Shown: positions 1-11,034 of the stretch, one piece after another
Layout of the letters: every line of letters starts with the position of its first letter
How positions within the stretch are numbered: the first letter of the stretch is position 1
Assembly: GCA_944472155.2 (NCBI GenBank)
Contig: OX235279.1
Location: 139,720,920-139,784,919 of the forward strand
Length of the DNA: 64,000 bases
DNA from: Trichobilharzia szidati
Taxonomy: Eukaryota > Platyhelminthes > Trematoda > Strigeidida > Schistosomatidae
Direction of reading: 5' to 3'
The notes under the pieces: model-generated
Told to the model about the DNA's origin: nothing
The model's input: only the letters and a program-made list of their open reading frames with translations
The model's database searches: none
Program-made: the position numbers and the translations under genes

Positions 1-675
1 ATGATATCATTTTATACCGCAAATCCGGTCTTTCTTTCTCTATCGAAATTTATCATGGGAGACAAATGTATGAAATAATCTTCTCGCTTCAGTAACACAC
101 TGATTCATTCTGTGTGTATAACCGATAAGTAGACAAAACAAATACTCATTTGACTAACAACTGTCTGACTTATAAACTCGAAAGCACTGGTTCTCATTCG
201 CCTATGAAACATTACTCTTTAGGATGTTGAACTGATATCGGTGAATAATAAAAATTCCTTTATTATATCGTTCCCAAAATGTATCGTAACTTTATTTAAC
301 CGATTAGACAAAACAGAGGCAATTATTCTTCAAGATTTATGATATAGAACATAATCAACATGCCTACTCATTTAATTAAAAATCCAATATCTCCTACGTA
401 AATTTCTGGGTGAACTATCTATTCTTCCTGCTTTTGTCACGTAATTCCCTTTACCTGATAAATTATTCAACTAGTCAGTTATAATACAAACAATGTACTC
501 GTTAAAGGACATAATCTGAGGCTTTAAATCTTTAGTGGAATTTTCTTCCCAGTAGACCGCTTTTATCATCATTCTTTCGAAAGAATTTCTTCAACAGTTT
601 GCCTATTCATCGGTTATAGTCATCGGTTCTACATCCCATGAATGAATGTAGTTTCGCCGCTGAATATGGTTCAAA
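1..675. other. AT-rich DNA, no gene seen
   Basis: No reading frame, RNA gene or recognised repeat could be supported. The sequence is AT-rich single-copy-looking DNA up to the SINE-B copy that follows. Confidence 0.5.
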
Positions 676-885
676 TACGTTGGTGGTTCAGCGGTAGAAT
701 GCTCGTCAGTCATGTAGGAGGTTAGGATTCAATTCTTCACCAACATACTCCTAAACCTCCTTTAGTTTCTCGGTGATTGGAAGCGCGGAAAAGAGGGAAG
801 GCTGGCCAGTAGTAGAAAAAGCAACAGCACTGCTACTGGAACTTCAAAACTTGAAACCGAGTGTTTCTCTCAGAACAAGGTGGAA
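676..885 (+). mobile_element. SINE-B copy 1, tRNA-Gly-like head, degenerate
   Basis: The head resembles eukaryotic tRNA-Gly: GGTGGTTCAGCGGTAGAATG matches the tRNA-Gly D-arm (A box) and a decayed B box follows near 723-735. Downstream come the family landmarks 'ACTCCTAAACC' and 'ACTGCTACTGGAACTTC' that recur in the copies at 16127, 34910, 45890, 53116 and 58860. SINEs of this kind are transcribed by RNA polymerase III from the internal A and B boxes and moved by a partner LINE. This copy is old: the B box is damaged and the 3' tail is lost. Confidence 0.75.
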
Positions 886-1120
886 TTTTTAAAAAGTCGA
901 TATCCAATAGTCATTCAGGTCATTAAAGTGGCATGACTCAGTGTCGTTTAAGTATCATGTTTGTTTTAGGAGTATTAACTCTTTGGCCCTGTTGTCCTGT
1001 AGAAGCTTCACGGCTGACTTGTAAGATTGTCATAATCCTTGCAGAAAACGTCTTTGGGACTAACTTCATTGTGAAATGAATTTTCGGAATTCTCTATTGT
1101 TTCGCCTAACGATCCTCGCA

Positions 1121-1155
<35 letters not shown>
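1121..1155. repeat. (TA)n microsatellite at RTE insertion edge
   Basis: About 17 TA units lie exactly at the left edge of the RTE insertion. A second short TA run follows the RTE 3' tail at 2251-2260, so the insertion sits in TA-rich DNA and any target site duplication is hidden. Confidence 0.9.
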
Positions 1156-1158
<3 letters not shown>

Positions 1159-1805
1159 GTTGAAAATCCGGATCTCATTTTTGATGCTGAGTGCTGTTGA
1201 CCTCCACACAGACTTGAGAGTAGTGAAAGCTTGTCTTGCTTTCCCGATTCTTGCTTTGATATCCTCGTCAGTTCTGTCCGCCTGTAGTTGAAATGATTCT
1301 TCCCAGGTAAGTAAAAGTGGTTGTTTCTTTCAGGTTCCTTCCATTTTTGCTGGCTGATTGTTGTCTGTTGTTGTTGTTCTTGTCCAGGAATCTTCATCAC
1401 CTCCGTTTTATCTATGTTCACCTGAAGTCCTATCTTCTCTGGATGCTTCTTCTGCCAACTTGTTGCTTTTCGCTCGCATATCTTCCAGTTTGTGGGAAAT
1501 CAGACATATATCATCGGCGAAGTTCAGATCCTCCAAGATTTTTGTGTGAGTCTATTTTATTCCTGTTTCCTCATTGCCCGCTGTTGGTCGCATTATCCAG
1601 TCTACTGCAATCAGAAAAATCATTGGCGCTAGTAGGCAGTCTTGTCTTACTCCTGTCCTCACTTCGAAGGATTCCGTAAGTTTCCCGTTGTGGATTACTT
1701 GCATGCAGCATTGTCGTATAGCTGATGGATGAGATGTATAATTGTCGGTGGCACTCCGTAGTAGCGGAGTAGTTGCCAAAGCACCTCTCGATCGACGCTG
1801 TCAAA
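1153..1805 (-). mobile_element. RTE retrotransposon, inverted 5' segment (RT palm)
   Basis: Read on the minus strand from 1805 down, this encodes RTE-clade reverse transcriptase: a DSVDRE motif (end of RT motif A) at about 1803-1786, then VIHNGKLTESFEVRTGVRQ (motif B region) around 1700-1640, an LNFADD catalytic box near 1530, then the TEVMKIPG segment, ending with the codons for a KMRSGFST-like stretch at about 1190-1155. Several frameshifts make it dead. It is the upstream half of one insertion; the downstream half lies at 1800-2250 in the opposite orientation. The two halves abut in element coordinates, as expected for a 5' inversion by twin priming. The partial RT is much shorter than a full RTE protein of roughly 1000 residues. 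Confidence 0.85.
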
Positions 1806-2250
1806 GTGCTATTAAACGGATCAGAGACTTGGCGCGTCATAAAGAGCATCTCAAACAAACTACAGACCTCCATTAACAGTTGTCTTCGCTCAATACTCAA
1901 GATCAGATGGCCGGAAAAGATCAGAAACAGAGATCTCTGGGAGCGAACAAACCAGGAACCGATTGTGAAACAAATAGGCAGGAAGAAATGGAGATGGATT
2001 GGCTGGTCATACTCTGAGGAAACCATCAAGTGACATCGCTAGACAAGCCATTGCTCGAGCGGAACCCGAAAGGGAAGCGGCGAGTCGGTCTTCTGAGAGT
2101 GGGGTGACTTGGAGGAGGTCATGTGAAGAGATGAAAACGTGTGGGCAGACTTGGAGCCAGATGAAAACTCTAGCAGAGAACCGAACGCAATGGAGATGTT
2201 TGGCTGAAGCCCTATGTTCCTCTAGGAATTAAAGGAAACAATAATAATAT
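1800..2250 (+). mobile_element. RTE retrotransposon, 3' segment with tail
   Basis: This encodes the C-terminal domain of the same RTE element: VLLNGSETWR, then INSCLRSILKIRWPEKIRNR, a KKWRWIGW/GHTLRKPSSDIARQAIAR segment, TWRRSCEE and a terminal EALCSSRN before the stop at 2230. The GHTLRK part is in another frame, so the copy has at least one frameshift. It ends with AAAGGAAACAATAATAAT, the family's 3' tail. Element sequence resumes here where the inverted segment at 1153-1805 leaves off, sharing GTCAAA at the junction (1800-1805). Confidence 0.88.
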
Positions 2251-2264
2251 ATATATATGGTCTT

Positions 2265-2425
2265 AATATCTGAAGTGACCTGTGTTAATGTTATTTTGTT
2301 GATCGCAGCTACCAGTGGAATCTAGGACATGCGTTTCGTTCTATCTGGGACTCATCCACTAGTCCGCCTGCTCTTTTTACTGAGACTCATACTAAAGTTG
2401 TGTTGTGGCTGATTTAAAACAAAAC
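2265..2425 (-). mobile_element. Sm-alpha-like ribozyme SINE fragment
   Basis: On the minus strand (about 2370 down to 2322) the order is GGATGAGTCCCAGATA, then GAACGAAACGCATGTC, then CTAGATTCCAC. This is the layout of the schistosome Sm-alpha hammerhead: core, stem II hairpin, GAAA box, short stem III, GUC cleavage triplet, stem I. The core CUGANGA is damaged (its first two bases differ) and stem II has a mismatch, so it should be inactive. The outer borders of the repeat are estimates. Confidence 0.65.
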
Positions 2426-4311
2426 CCAGAAAAGATAACGATTTAGAAATGAGATTTCTATGCAGAAAATTTCCTTCTACAAGTTTTATTCAGTAAAATT
2501 ATTTTGATGAAATTTTAATGAATCACTCCAACTAACAAGAGACACACAACCCTAATCTTCTCAATTTTTTCTTTTTAACTGTACAACCACTTTGAGATGA
2601 TTTTCTTGTCAACTTTAAGATTAATTAAAACCTTCATTTTATTTTTCGATTAAGTAATTTTTATATTTTATATTTGTTGGCTTGTTGACTTTTCAAAGCA
2701 TGCCTATTACACGTATTGTGTGTAATCTTCTTTTTCTCTTTTGATGATTTCTTAGAGTTTCTTTACTCAGTAAAATCTCTTTTAATTACTTCTGTTCTTA
2801 CTTTCTAGTCTCACCTTATTATCATATATAAATATCAGACTACACATAATTCATAAGGTCAAAGGTTATAAAAAAAAACTTCTAAATATACAAAGAAGAG
2901 TGAGTGATATATTTTGTAATATCAACGGCATAAAAGTCAATATAAAGTTTTAATTAAAAGAAAAGTGTGTGTATAAAATGAAATGTAATAAATTACAATT
3001 TTAAAATCTCTAATCCACAGACACACATGCACACATACTACAACTGTAGACCAGATAGAAGAAGAATTAGGCCTTGAGTCGACTACTTTTTAAAATTTTG
3101 ATTTTCTTTAATCATCATGAATGTGAACACTCGAGGAAACGTAGAGGTAATTAAAACTGACAAGCATACATGCATACATATATATATATATATACACTGA
3201 GGCGATAAAATTAAATAATTTTGAAGAAAGACAGTAATAAACAACGACTGCATTACATTTAATAAACCCTAATGGTGAGACTATCTGAGAAAGCCGCCAG
3301 TCGGTAGACTTTTTAATGACATAATCTGTGTTGCAACAGTATTCAAACCACCTGAACTATGAGACCAGACTGATAAGGCGGTCATTATTTCACCTGTTAT
3401 GTGAATGAGTGATGCATAGCTGTCCGACTAGGTCTCCTATTATCAATCCTAATCATGCCGACTTTTTTCCGGTTGATGCGACGCATAATTTTCTCTTCAC
3501 CGCCAATTACTAACTACTACACCAAGATGTTTGCGTCCCAAGTGGCGGTGATGGTATATTCTCTACGGGAGACCAAACTTCCAGACTTACTACCGGCTAG
3601 ATAAGGTTTATAAGTGCATCAGCTGGGAACTGAACCGGATCTTGCCGCTTGATTGGCGGGCATTCAGTCACTGCACCTCAGAAGGACAAATGACATGGTA
3701 TTAACAAATTTACTGAACTTAATAACGTCGAATATCTGCTGCGTAGGAAGAAAAAAACGCAGTTCATTATAAAATTATCACTTATTTAGATTTCCTTTTC
3801 AGTTCGTTTATAGTCATATTTGTTTGTTTGTAACTTTTGTTTGAAAAAAAAATGTTTTTTCAGTTCTCATTTTTTTTAAATGAACTCTTATTCTAGGTAT
3901 ACTGCAGTCGTGGAGTACATGATTTCCGATTTATTCTTGTGTTGTTTATTTGTTTGGTTGGTTGGTTTTTTCAAATTAGACATTCAAGAAGATAAATACA
4001 CGTATATAATAATATCAAGACAATTCAAATTGATTTTTATACCTCACTTTTAATATGATAGAAAGTGCACATTATAAAAAAGTAACATTTAAGTAGTAGT
4101 AACAAAGAAAATTCAGTATCCCCCCGTCTCTCTTCTACAACTATATTCATAAACGAACTGAAAAAAACAATAACAAGTTTGTCTTTTTCCTATATGTAGG
4201 TCAAAATATGACAATGACTGGAGTGTACCGAAGTGCAATAATATTTGAGACGATTATGAATCATAAAATCATGTCTGGCTACTTTGGAATTTTAATAATA
4301 ATATTAATATT
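2426..4311. other. No gene seen; low-complexity and a possible tRNA-like relic
   Basis: AT-rich DNA with a short TA run at 3178-3194. On the minus strand at about 3590-3665 there is a faint tRNA-like layout with GGTTCAGTTCCC as a possible B box, perhaps a very old SINE. Nothing else was supported. Confidence 0.4.
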
Positions 4312-4700
4312 CAAGTAATGGTTTTGTAGGGATTTTGTTTGATTGGTTGGAGGATTTCATCATGAGCTGACATCAGTTAGAGAACCACTGGGAAACCTGC
4401 AGGGAGTACTGGACAGCCAACTGTTTCGTCCTAGTTCGGGACTCCGCTTCAGCAGTACGCTCACTAGCCACCGGCCCTATTCAGGCAGTTAACCTGGGGT
4501 TCTAATGGGAAGTCGTGACCAGTAGGGTACAGCAGGTTGAAGGTGAGGCAGTAAATCATCGAAGAAGACATTGCGAAGTGGTCACGCTATGTCATGAATT
4601 GGCAGAAATTAGAATTCATGCACTGGATCGGGTCCCAGTGGCTTAATGGTCTACGAGTTAGCTCGCCTTGTAACTAGAAGGTCGTGGGTTCGAACCCTTA
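4312..4700 (-). mobile_element. SINE-D copy with 5' inversion and broken hammerhead
   Basis: The 3' half lies on the minus strand (4460 down to 4312): hammerhead region, then TTCTCTAACTGATGTCAGCT and the family 3' end near TACAAAACC...ACTTG. The 5' half lies on the plus strand (4460-4700): TCACTAGCC, GGCCCTATTCAGG, then the tRNA-like part with CCCAGTGGCTTAATGG (A box) and GGGTTCGAACCC (B box, 4685-4696). The intact copy at 38688-39080 has these halves in one orientation. In this copy the hammerhead core reads CTGAAGCGGA before GTCC, an insertion of three bases that should kill catalysis. Stem III here is ACAG/CTGT closed by a TTGG loop, longer than in the 38939 copy. Confidence 0.8.
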
Positions 4701-4784
4701 CTTTACAGCTATACATTTGCATCAGTTGAATCATGCGTTTCCCTATATACTATCCACGATTCTGCATAGTACTCACTGATTGAC

Positions 4785-4995
4785 TTCTGTGAATAGTTAG
4801 TTGCTTCTCACATTAACCAGTAATACATGCTAGCCAAAAATGAAGTGATCGGAACACTGGATCACTGTTTCAATCGTTTGGGGCCGCGTTTATCAAAGAT
4901 CTGCACGGTTCTACTCAGCTAAGAAAGCCATAGTCAGCATCCGTTAAAACCACCTGAATTCTAGCTAACTACTTAGGTGAACTGATAACGCTTTA
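4785..4995 (-). mobile_element. SINE-H copy 3, degenerate
   Basis: On the minus strand this matches the copies at 17135 and 43645: a decayed hammerhead (TTGATAA in place of the CUGANGA core, then TTGAAACAGTGATCC) followed by a GGCTAGCATGTATTACTGGTT-like 3' part. Core and cleavage region are both altered, so no ribozyme activity is expected. Confidence 0.55.
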
Positions 4996-5094
4996 AACTG
5001 AATTCGAAATTTTTCAATTATTTCGGTTCTCTGAGTCATACTGGGTACTCACCTTCAAATGAATGAAACAGTAGTCCAGTGTTTACATGACTTC

Positions 5095-5370
5095 AGTCTG
5101 TCTACGAAGTACTACTGGTTAAGTTGAGTGTTGTACAAATACTCAACTCAATCAACAAATTGTAGACATCATCGTGTATAACTCTCTGCATAGCTGGTCT
5201 ATACGGAAACTCATGATTTAACTGACGCGAATGTAAGGAAAGGAGTAGTAGCCGTAGTTTTTCTGTCATAGTACGGTCTATAAATCTAGGTTGAAACCCA
5301 TTTCCTAATAACTTGTCACTTAGATATTTCAGTCCAATGGCTATTGCGTCCTCCAAAATTATCTTCTGGA
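5095..5370 (-). mobile_element. Penelope-like element RT fragment (thumb region), tentative
   Basis: An open minus-strand frame of 84 codons reads YLSDKLLGNGFQPRFIDRTM, then EFPYRPAMQRVIHDDVYN and ELSICTTLNLTSS. PLE proteins have, after the RT catalytic core, a pattern of L-x-x-NG[YF]P-x-x-FI, a short proline/leucine region and a segment leading to the linker before the GIY-YIG domain; the spacing here fits. The match is by motif only and no catalytic YxDD box is present, so the family call is moderate. An unrelated chance frame is the alternative. Confidence 0.45.
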
Positions 5371-6099
5371 CCCCTAAACATAACAGATGTGCCAGGCTTT
5401 AGTCTCTTACCAGTGGCTGATAAACTGTCAAATCCAAGACAGTTGTCAATATATTGTTTTATGAATAGAATTTTCTAGTCTTCTAGTAAGCAACACATTT
5501 GGCGACGGATTAGACATACGTGATCCCCGCTCCAGAGGGAATCTTATAAACGGGTAAGCTGCCTTAAAATTATTGAGGATACTGTTTAGATTCAATTCTT
5601 TATCACAACTGATAAAATTCCCATTTGTATTTCATTCTCAAAGATGACTTGGACTGATGAGATAATTGCGAACATTATTTTCAAGGCTGACCATAAAACA
5701 GTCTGCTAGCAGTGGGTCAACAGGGAATCAATATGACCATGCCATTTTTCTGCAGGTAGAATCGTTCTTTGAACTTGAATTGAATGCTAAGAGTGTATCT
5801 GAGGTTTAACTCCTTCTGATAGTTTTATCCTCAATAATCACTGTAATTTAGACTAATACAAAGTAGGAATTTATTGATCCTTATTCTTAAAAGGAAGGTG
5901 TTGAATGTATAGATTAAGAAATAATCTTAAATTGCTTAACTATGTCATTATCTTTCATACACCTTCTAAAAGCATTTAAAGCCTCATATATTTATTATCA
6001 TCTTATCAGATTAATACTAAGTGTATACGTCATCATACAAAACATGTTGTAACAAAGTATTTTATCATTAAAACAGTGGAAACTTCCTGACACGTGAAC
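5371..6099. other. No gene seen
   Basis: AT-rich DNA with no supported frame, RNA or repeat. Confidence 0.45.
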
Positions 6100-6100
6100 G

Positions 6101-6247
6101 AGTGAGTGAGTGAGTGAGTGAGTGAGTGAGTGAGTGAGTGAGTGAGTGAGTGAGTGAGTGAGTGAGTGAGTGAGTGAGTGAGTGAGTGAGTGAGTGAGTG
6201 AGTGAGTGAGTGAGTGAGTGAGTGAGTGAGTGAGTGAGTGAGTGAGT
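6101..6247. repeat. (GTGA)n microsatellite, about 37 units
   Basis: An uninterrupted run of the tetramer AGTG/GTGA spans 147 bases. Because three tetramers make four codons, its minus strand stays open as a Ser-Leu-Thr-His repeat in several frames; that is a by-product of the repeat, not a gene. The purity suggests it is recent or actively changing in length. Confidence 0.97.
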
Positions 6248-7044
6248 CGAACTCAACCACTACTTAGCGGTACAAATTTACTGTCAAAAGTAAAACATTT
6301 AAATTCGTGAATGTGAAAAATATTATTAACATAAACTGCACACTATCTCAGACACAATTTAAGGCCAGATCACATTTGTATCTCTATGCGTAATATGTTT
6401 GTTTGCTAATTTGCATCTGTACTGCCTATATACACGTGTGTCTGCGTAGATAGGTGGATCGATCAGTTAACACAGGAAGTGAATATAAACCTGAATAGAA
6501 GTGAATGGATGCCACACTAATCGATCAATCAGTCGACTAAAACCGTGTTCATGTTGTTTTTTTTTTGTTCTTTGCAATTTCATAAGTTGTGAAGAAGATA
6601 TAATACCATGGACTATAAAGAGGACAGTTCAGAAGAAGAAGAAAAAATTCAAAAAATTGTGTTTAAATTGTCACACAGCGCCTAATTCTAATCGATAAAC
6701 AAATGATATAAAATGAAGTAATCAAACGGTATACAGTAACAGTGAAGAAAGTATTTTTTTCTTCTTCTTCTTCTACTTTTTCTTCTGTAGTAAGAAGAGA
6801 TCAAGTAGATGAGAACAAAGAAGATTCTATAAATTGAAACTAATACTTAATGATGAGCAGTGACAGTTGAAGAGAAAAAACACACAAAAAATCACACACA
6901 GAAGAAAGCCATTAAAAGTGTAAAAAGTGAATAAATGTTACATTATAAAAGATTGATAAATGAATTATCACTTAAAATTCTTTTCAACAGACTAAAAAGC
7001 CTTTGATTAGACTCTAGTAACTAGTGTGATGTGTCTAGTCCTTT
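6248..7044. other. No gene seen; purine/pyrimidine-rich patches
   Basis: AT-rich DNA with (TTC)n-like and A-rich runs near 6630-6660 and 6750-6785. No coding or RNA feature was supported. Confidence 0.45.
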
Positions 7045-7165
7045 CTTTCTATCAGTCATGAGTTCCTTCAAGGTTGCAGATACGCCTTGCTGACTGGTGG
7101 TGCCATCTAGCACGAAACCTAGGTACAAGGCTTCCTGCCGAACGCCTCCAACCATCTTACATCAT
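7045..7165 (+). mobile_element. SINE-E fragment
   Basis: Contains AGATACGCCTTGCTGACTGG, then GCACGAAACCTAGGTACAAG and GCTTCCTGCCGAACGCC. The same words appear diverged on the minus strand at 39110-39312 and 15035-15245. This identifies a dispersed repeat; no tRNA head is visible in this fragment. Confidence 0.55.
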
Positions 7166-9185
7166 CGGAATTAAAAGCAGAGAATGCATAATAGTATATT
7201 TATTCAGTTTCATTGGTTTCCTGTATTCAGTAGTAAGGTTGAATTCGTCTGTGGATCCAGTTTGAAGAAAGCACCGATTCCTGCCACTCAAATGTTCCAC
7301 TTTATTTGAAATACAAGATATGTGGATGTGAAAAATCAGTGTCTCAAACACCCACGCACACACCTAACACTTAACTGCTTCATTTATGCACCCACTGGCT
7401 AATAAATGTCACCTCACATGGATGGGTTAATTACATCAGTTACAGGATTATGGATTGTATGGTTTGAAAGATACCATAAAATCTAGACTTAATTTTAGTA
7501 TGTAAACAGATGTGGTGTCATCTAACCAAAGTGATACAATTCTTGATAATTTGACTTTAGATTCGTGTGATTTAAGTGCTGAATTCAGGAGCCATCTACT
7601 GTTTAACTTACAGACACAAACCTTCATTGAAGTTTAAACAGATATCATTAGATTACAATGATTCCTTATGCATTAGGAGAAAGGACGTGAAACACTGTTT
7701 GAATGGACAGTGAATAACCTTGGATTACTGACTGATGACCCTCACAGCTTTACATTAATCAGAAGATGGTACGAAGGAAAATGTTAAGGAAATGAACACT
7801 TAGTCATAACTTCCATTAGAACAAGAGAAGCTAACAGTCAAATAAATAAACTGCCAATATTTTCGTGAATACTACTGTTGACATCTCATAAGTAGCATAT
7901 ATCTTTCTATAAAATTAGTAAGCAATTTCTTACATTTCTCTTTGCCCACTCTTGATCAGTTTCTGGTCTGTTCGTCTAACTTTTACCAAACTCACTTGAT
8001 TCTATCCTACTTACACACTTTCGTCATGATACACCAAAATGTTAAATACAGATCACTTAAGAATTCCTATATGTTACTATGGCATATTCTAAGCCGTATT
8101 GTTTCAAGGTTACAATCAACACTTACCTTTATCATGCCGACTTACATGAATCAGAAAGAAAAATTGTCTTGGTTTGAAAACCTGCATAAGCTTTTCTGTC
8201 AGATGATGCCTGACGGTAAGATGAAAGCTATTCACGGCAGATCTAAGAGTTCTAACAACATTTTGTAAAATATGCTGATCGGCAATTATTTTAAGTTTGA
8301 AAGAGGAGTATTCAATCCATCTGCTACAAACGACCAAATGAGAATTACAAAATCAGTCAGTTGTCTTTCACACAGACGGGAATGATGGTCATTTTATTAA
8401 TTTATTTATTAAATAAAGAAATACCAATGCAGTTCGTTTCTCCTAATCCCTGTGTTCAACAAAATTTCGTAATGACAATAAATATATTAAATTTGTAAGT
8501 ATCTTCCTATTTAAGCTTCAACACTTGTGGCCAGTAAACCCAGCCTGATATAAAAATAAGAAGGAGGAATTAAAATGTCCACCTACCCCTGTTTACCTTC
8601 TATTGTCTTACTACAGTGCCTAATTTTACCAGATAATTGCTTTTCTTTCCAAATATATACATGTAAATACATATTTAAAATCTTCGATGGTATCCAATTC
8701 CTTCATATTATGTTATTCCGGTATCTATTATGCATTACAACAGTCGTTTGGACAGATCTTCTCAATATCCATCAACACAAGCTGGAAAATAACTCATGTA
8801 GTCAAAGTAAGTGTAACAATTCATTGTTCTCTTATGTCTCCATCCATAGATTTCTTAGTTCTACAGTGATGAATCAGAACTTATACGCTCATCTCTTATG
8901 TTGACGAAAATTTCCTAATGCACACTGCTGATTATTATGAAAGTCAAGTATATTAACCGGTAATGCTTCCCAACCTGATCGAGGTAACCAAAACACAAAA
9001 TCTCCATGTTTCATTTATTTGAGATCGATCTTAGCATGAGTGTACCCAGCTGGACTTGACTGTGACCGAAATTTTGGCCGGCTATTTGTGCAAGGCGGTA
9101 ACGCTTAAGATGAAATTAGTTATTTGCATGAACACTAACTGGAACAAACAAGAATGAAGTCGACAATCGATCGATCAGACGGACT
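7166..9185. other. No gene seen
   Basis: Frames of up to 109 codons occur (for example 7942-8268 and 8575-8904, plus strand) but they show no recognisable domain, no codon bias distinct from the AT-rich background and no splice-site context that would support them. Confidence 0.4.
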
Positions 9186-9655
9186 TGCATACCAGGTGTG
9201 TCGATGACATGTTTGTCATTTGTGATTGTTTTTATTGACCCATCTCAAGTGTTAAACGTCCTGAATAGTGCTCATCCTAGTATAAAGTTTACATTGGATT
9301 GTGAAGATGAGGACAAGTTTCCCTTCCTGGACCTTGTCATCAAACGTGATAAAGATGGTAAAATCGTAAGGCGCATCTATAGAAAGGAGACCTGGAGGGC
9401 GATTTACCCGAACTTTAAAAGCTTCTGCCCTATAAGTTACAAAAAGGGATTGGTGGGAACAATGGCTGATCATGTAAGGGAGCTTTGTTCAGAAGGAAAT
9501 GTCGAGGAAGAACTATCCACTGTTAAAAATGCCTGCCTGGTAATGGTTACCCATAGACATTCATCGACAAACATGGAAAATGCAGTGTTGACAAGGTGAA
9601 GTACAACACAGTGGAGAAAAAGCCCATCTTTCTACAGTTTGCCCTCAAAGGTGAC
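9186..9655 (+). mobile_element. Penelope-like element RT fragment (VDD box to thumb)
   Basis: Translation gives a CVDDMFVICD stretch at about 9200-9230, the PLE catalytic [Y/x]VDD box with Cys at the usual Tyr, then FTLDCEDEDKFPFLDLVI, a PLE hallmark (E-x-x-x-x-FLDL-x-I), then KDGKIVRRIYRKETW, ISYKKGLVGTMADHVRELCS and, after a frameshift near 9540, a NGYP-like stretch. PLE RTs are telomerase-like and lack the LTR-element architecture. The fragment covers the palm C-terminus and thumb only; the fingers and the endonuclease are missing. Frameshifts and premature stops make it a relic. Confidence 0.85.
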
Positions 9656-9795
9656 GGACGATACTGCTGGTAATATTGTCTTACCTCTTTCTTCTTTGTT
9701 TGTCTATTTCTTAATTGCATTATTTTCTACCCCCACCCTCTATTAAATCTCTACCCTCATGACGACTGTCGCTAACTCCATTTTCGTTTATTTTT

Positions 9796-9893
9796 AAGTG
9801 AATTCTACTCAGCTTACTAACTTAACTCTCATTCATTTTCAAGTGAATTCTACTCAGATTATTAACTTGATTCTCATTCATTTTTCATTGAAC
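9796..9893. repeat. Imperfect tandem repeat, unit about 46 bp
   Basis: The unit containing AAGTGAATTCTACTCAG, then ACTTAACTCTCATTCA, occurs twice in succession with few differences, and a third partial unit begins TTTTTCATTGAA. It lies just downstream of the PLE fragment and could belong to a PLE terminal region, but that link is inference. Confidence 0.75.
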
Positions 9894-11034
9894 CCTATTT
9901 TATAAAAGTGTTTTTTCTGTGGTTACGTAACCCAGTGCCGCCTATACTCTTTCTAGTTAAACTTTATTTCTACTCACAAAACATTTTTTGAACTCTGTCC
10001 TTTTGTCTCCAGGCTGAGTCATGCAATTCTTCAAAAAATAGTCTGTCCTTTTTTTCACCCTCAACTGTTCAATAACTTACATCATTCCCGACTAGTGTGA
10101 CTCTTAGTTCTAATCAATCACTCATTATCATTGTGAAAAGTTTATATTCAGATGTTTAATTAAATTTATAATTTTTGTATTCTTCGGAAGAATTGTATGA
10201 AGCTTTTATAGAAACCAACATATTCGTACTACAATATCTGACCGATTTAAGACTGTAATGAGAATAACTATATCACCTAGTATAATTCACTTTACAAAAC
10301 ATTAATTGTGTCTTGAATAATGTATCGGCCTATTTTACCAAATACAAAACTTTACCAATTCGTGATATCTAGTGACACTATTACCTTATGAATAACCTTA
10401 ACCGTTGTATTTCGTGCAGATGATGGAGGAGCTTTTTTAAAAATAAATTTTCATTCAAACCACTCCAAAAGGGATTATTATTTTTTGAAGTGATGAATCA
10501 CTTGATTTATTTAGTCAGGCTAAACTTACACAGCCTTGACCTCATCATGTGATTTTATCTGTTGCAATATGATTGGACTAAACTGTATTCCTGCCCTGTG
10601 CAAACACACGTCAAAACTGATACATGGGTAGAATTATAATATAGAAACTTCTATGCTTTTCGTTTTATCTCTTTGACCTCTGCCTCTCTTTCTATATTGT
10701 GCAGCTGTGTGTATGCGATGTTCTTTGTTTGTTTCAAGATATGTGAACAAAAAACTAGTGTCAGGGTTTTTATACAAACGACGGGTTAGGTGAATAAACG
10801 AGTTGGTAAATATGCTAGCATGATTCATTCCTCGCGTTAGTGCATTCAAACGCCCATGTAGAAAGGAAAACCTGACTTCAAACTAATCAAACTGTAATGA
10901 CGATAGGCTTAACAGTAGATTGTTAACGTGAACATCTTTTTTTCTTTTGTGCACTCCTCACATTTTGTCCTACTGCCCGACAGAGTCAATGAATTGTTTG
11001 TGATCAACTAAAGTAGTACTGAGTAGCATGCAGT
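9894..11034. other. No gene seen
   Basis: AT-rich DNA without a supported frame, RNA or repeat. Confidence 0.45.

Noticed and set aside
1008..1421. Apparent 137-codon minus-strand gene with an Ile-Tyr run
   Set aside because: It is RTE relic sequence read through the (TA)n microsatellite.
4312..4700. Two independent SINE-D insertions head to head
   Set aside because: The two halves cover one unit with almost no overlap, so a single 5'-inverted insertion is simpler.
6033..6260. Open minus-strand frames made of a Thr-His-Ser-Leu repeat
   Set aside because: They are the translation of the GTGA tetranucleotide array, with no other coding sign.
7942..8268. 108-codon plus-strand frame as a host gene
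   Set aside because: No recognisable domain and composition like background AT-rich DNA.
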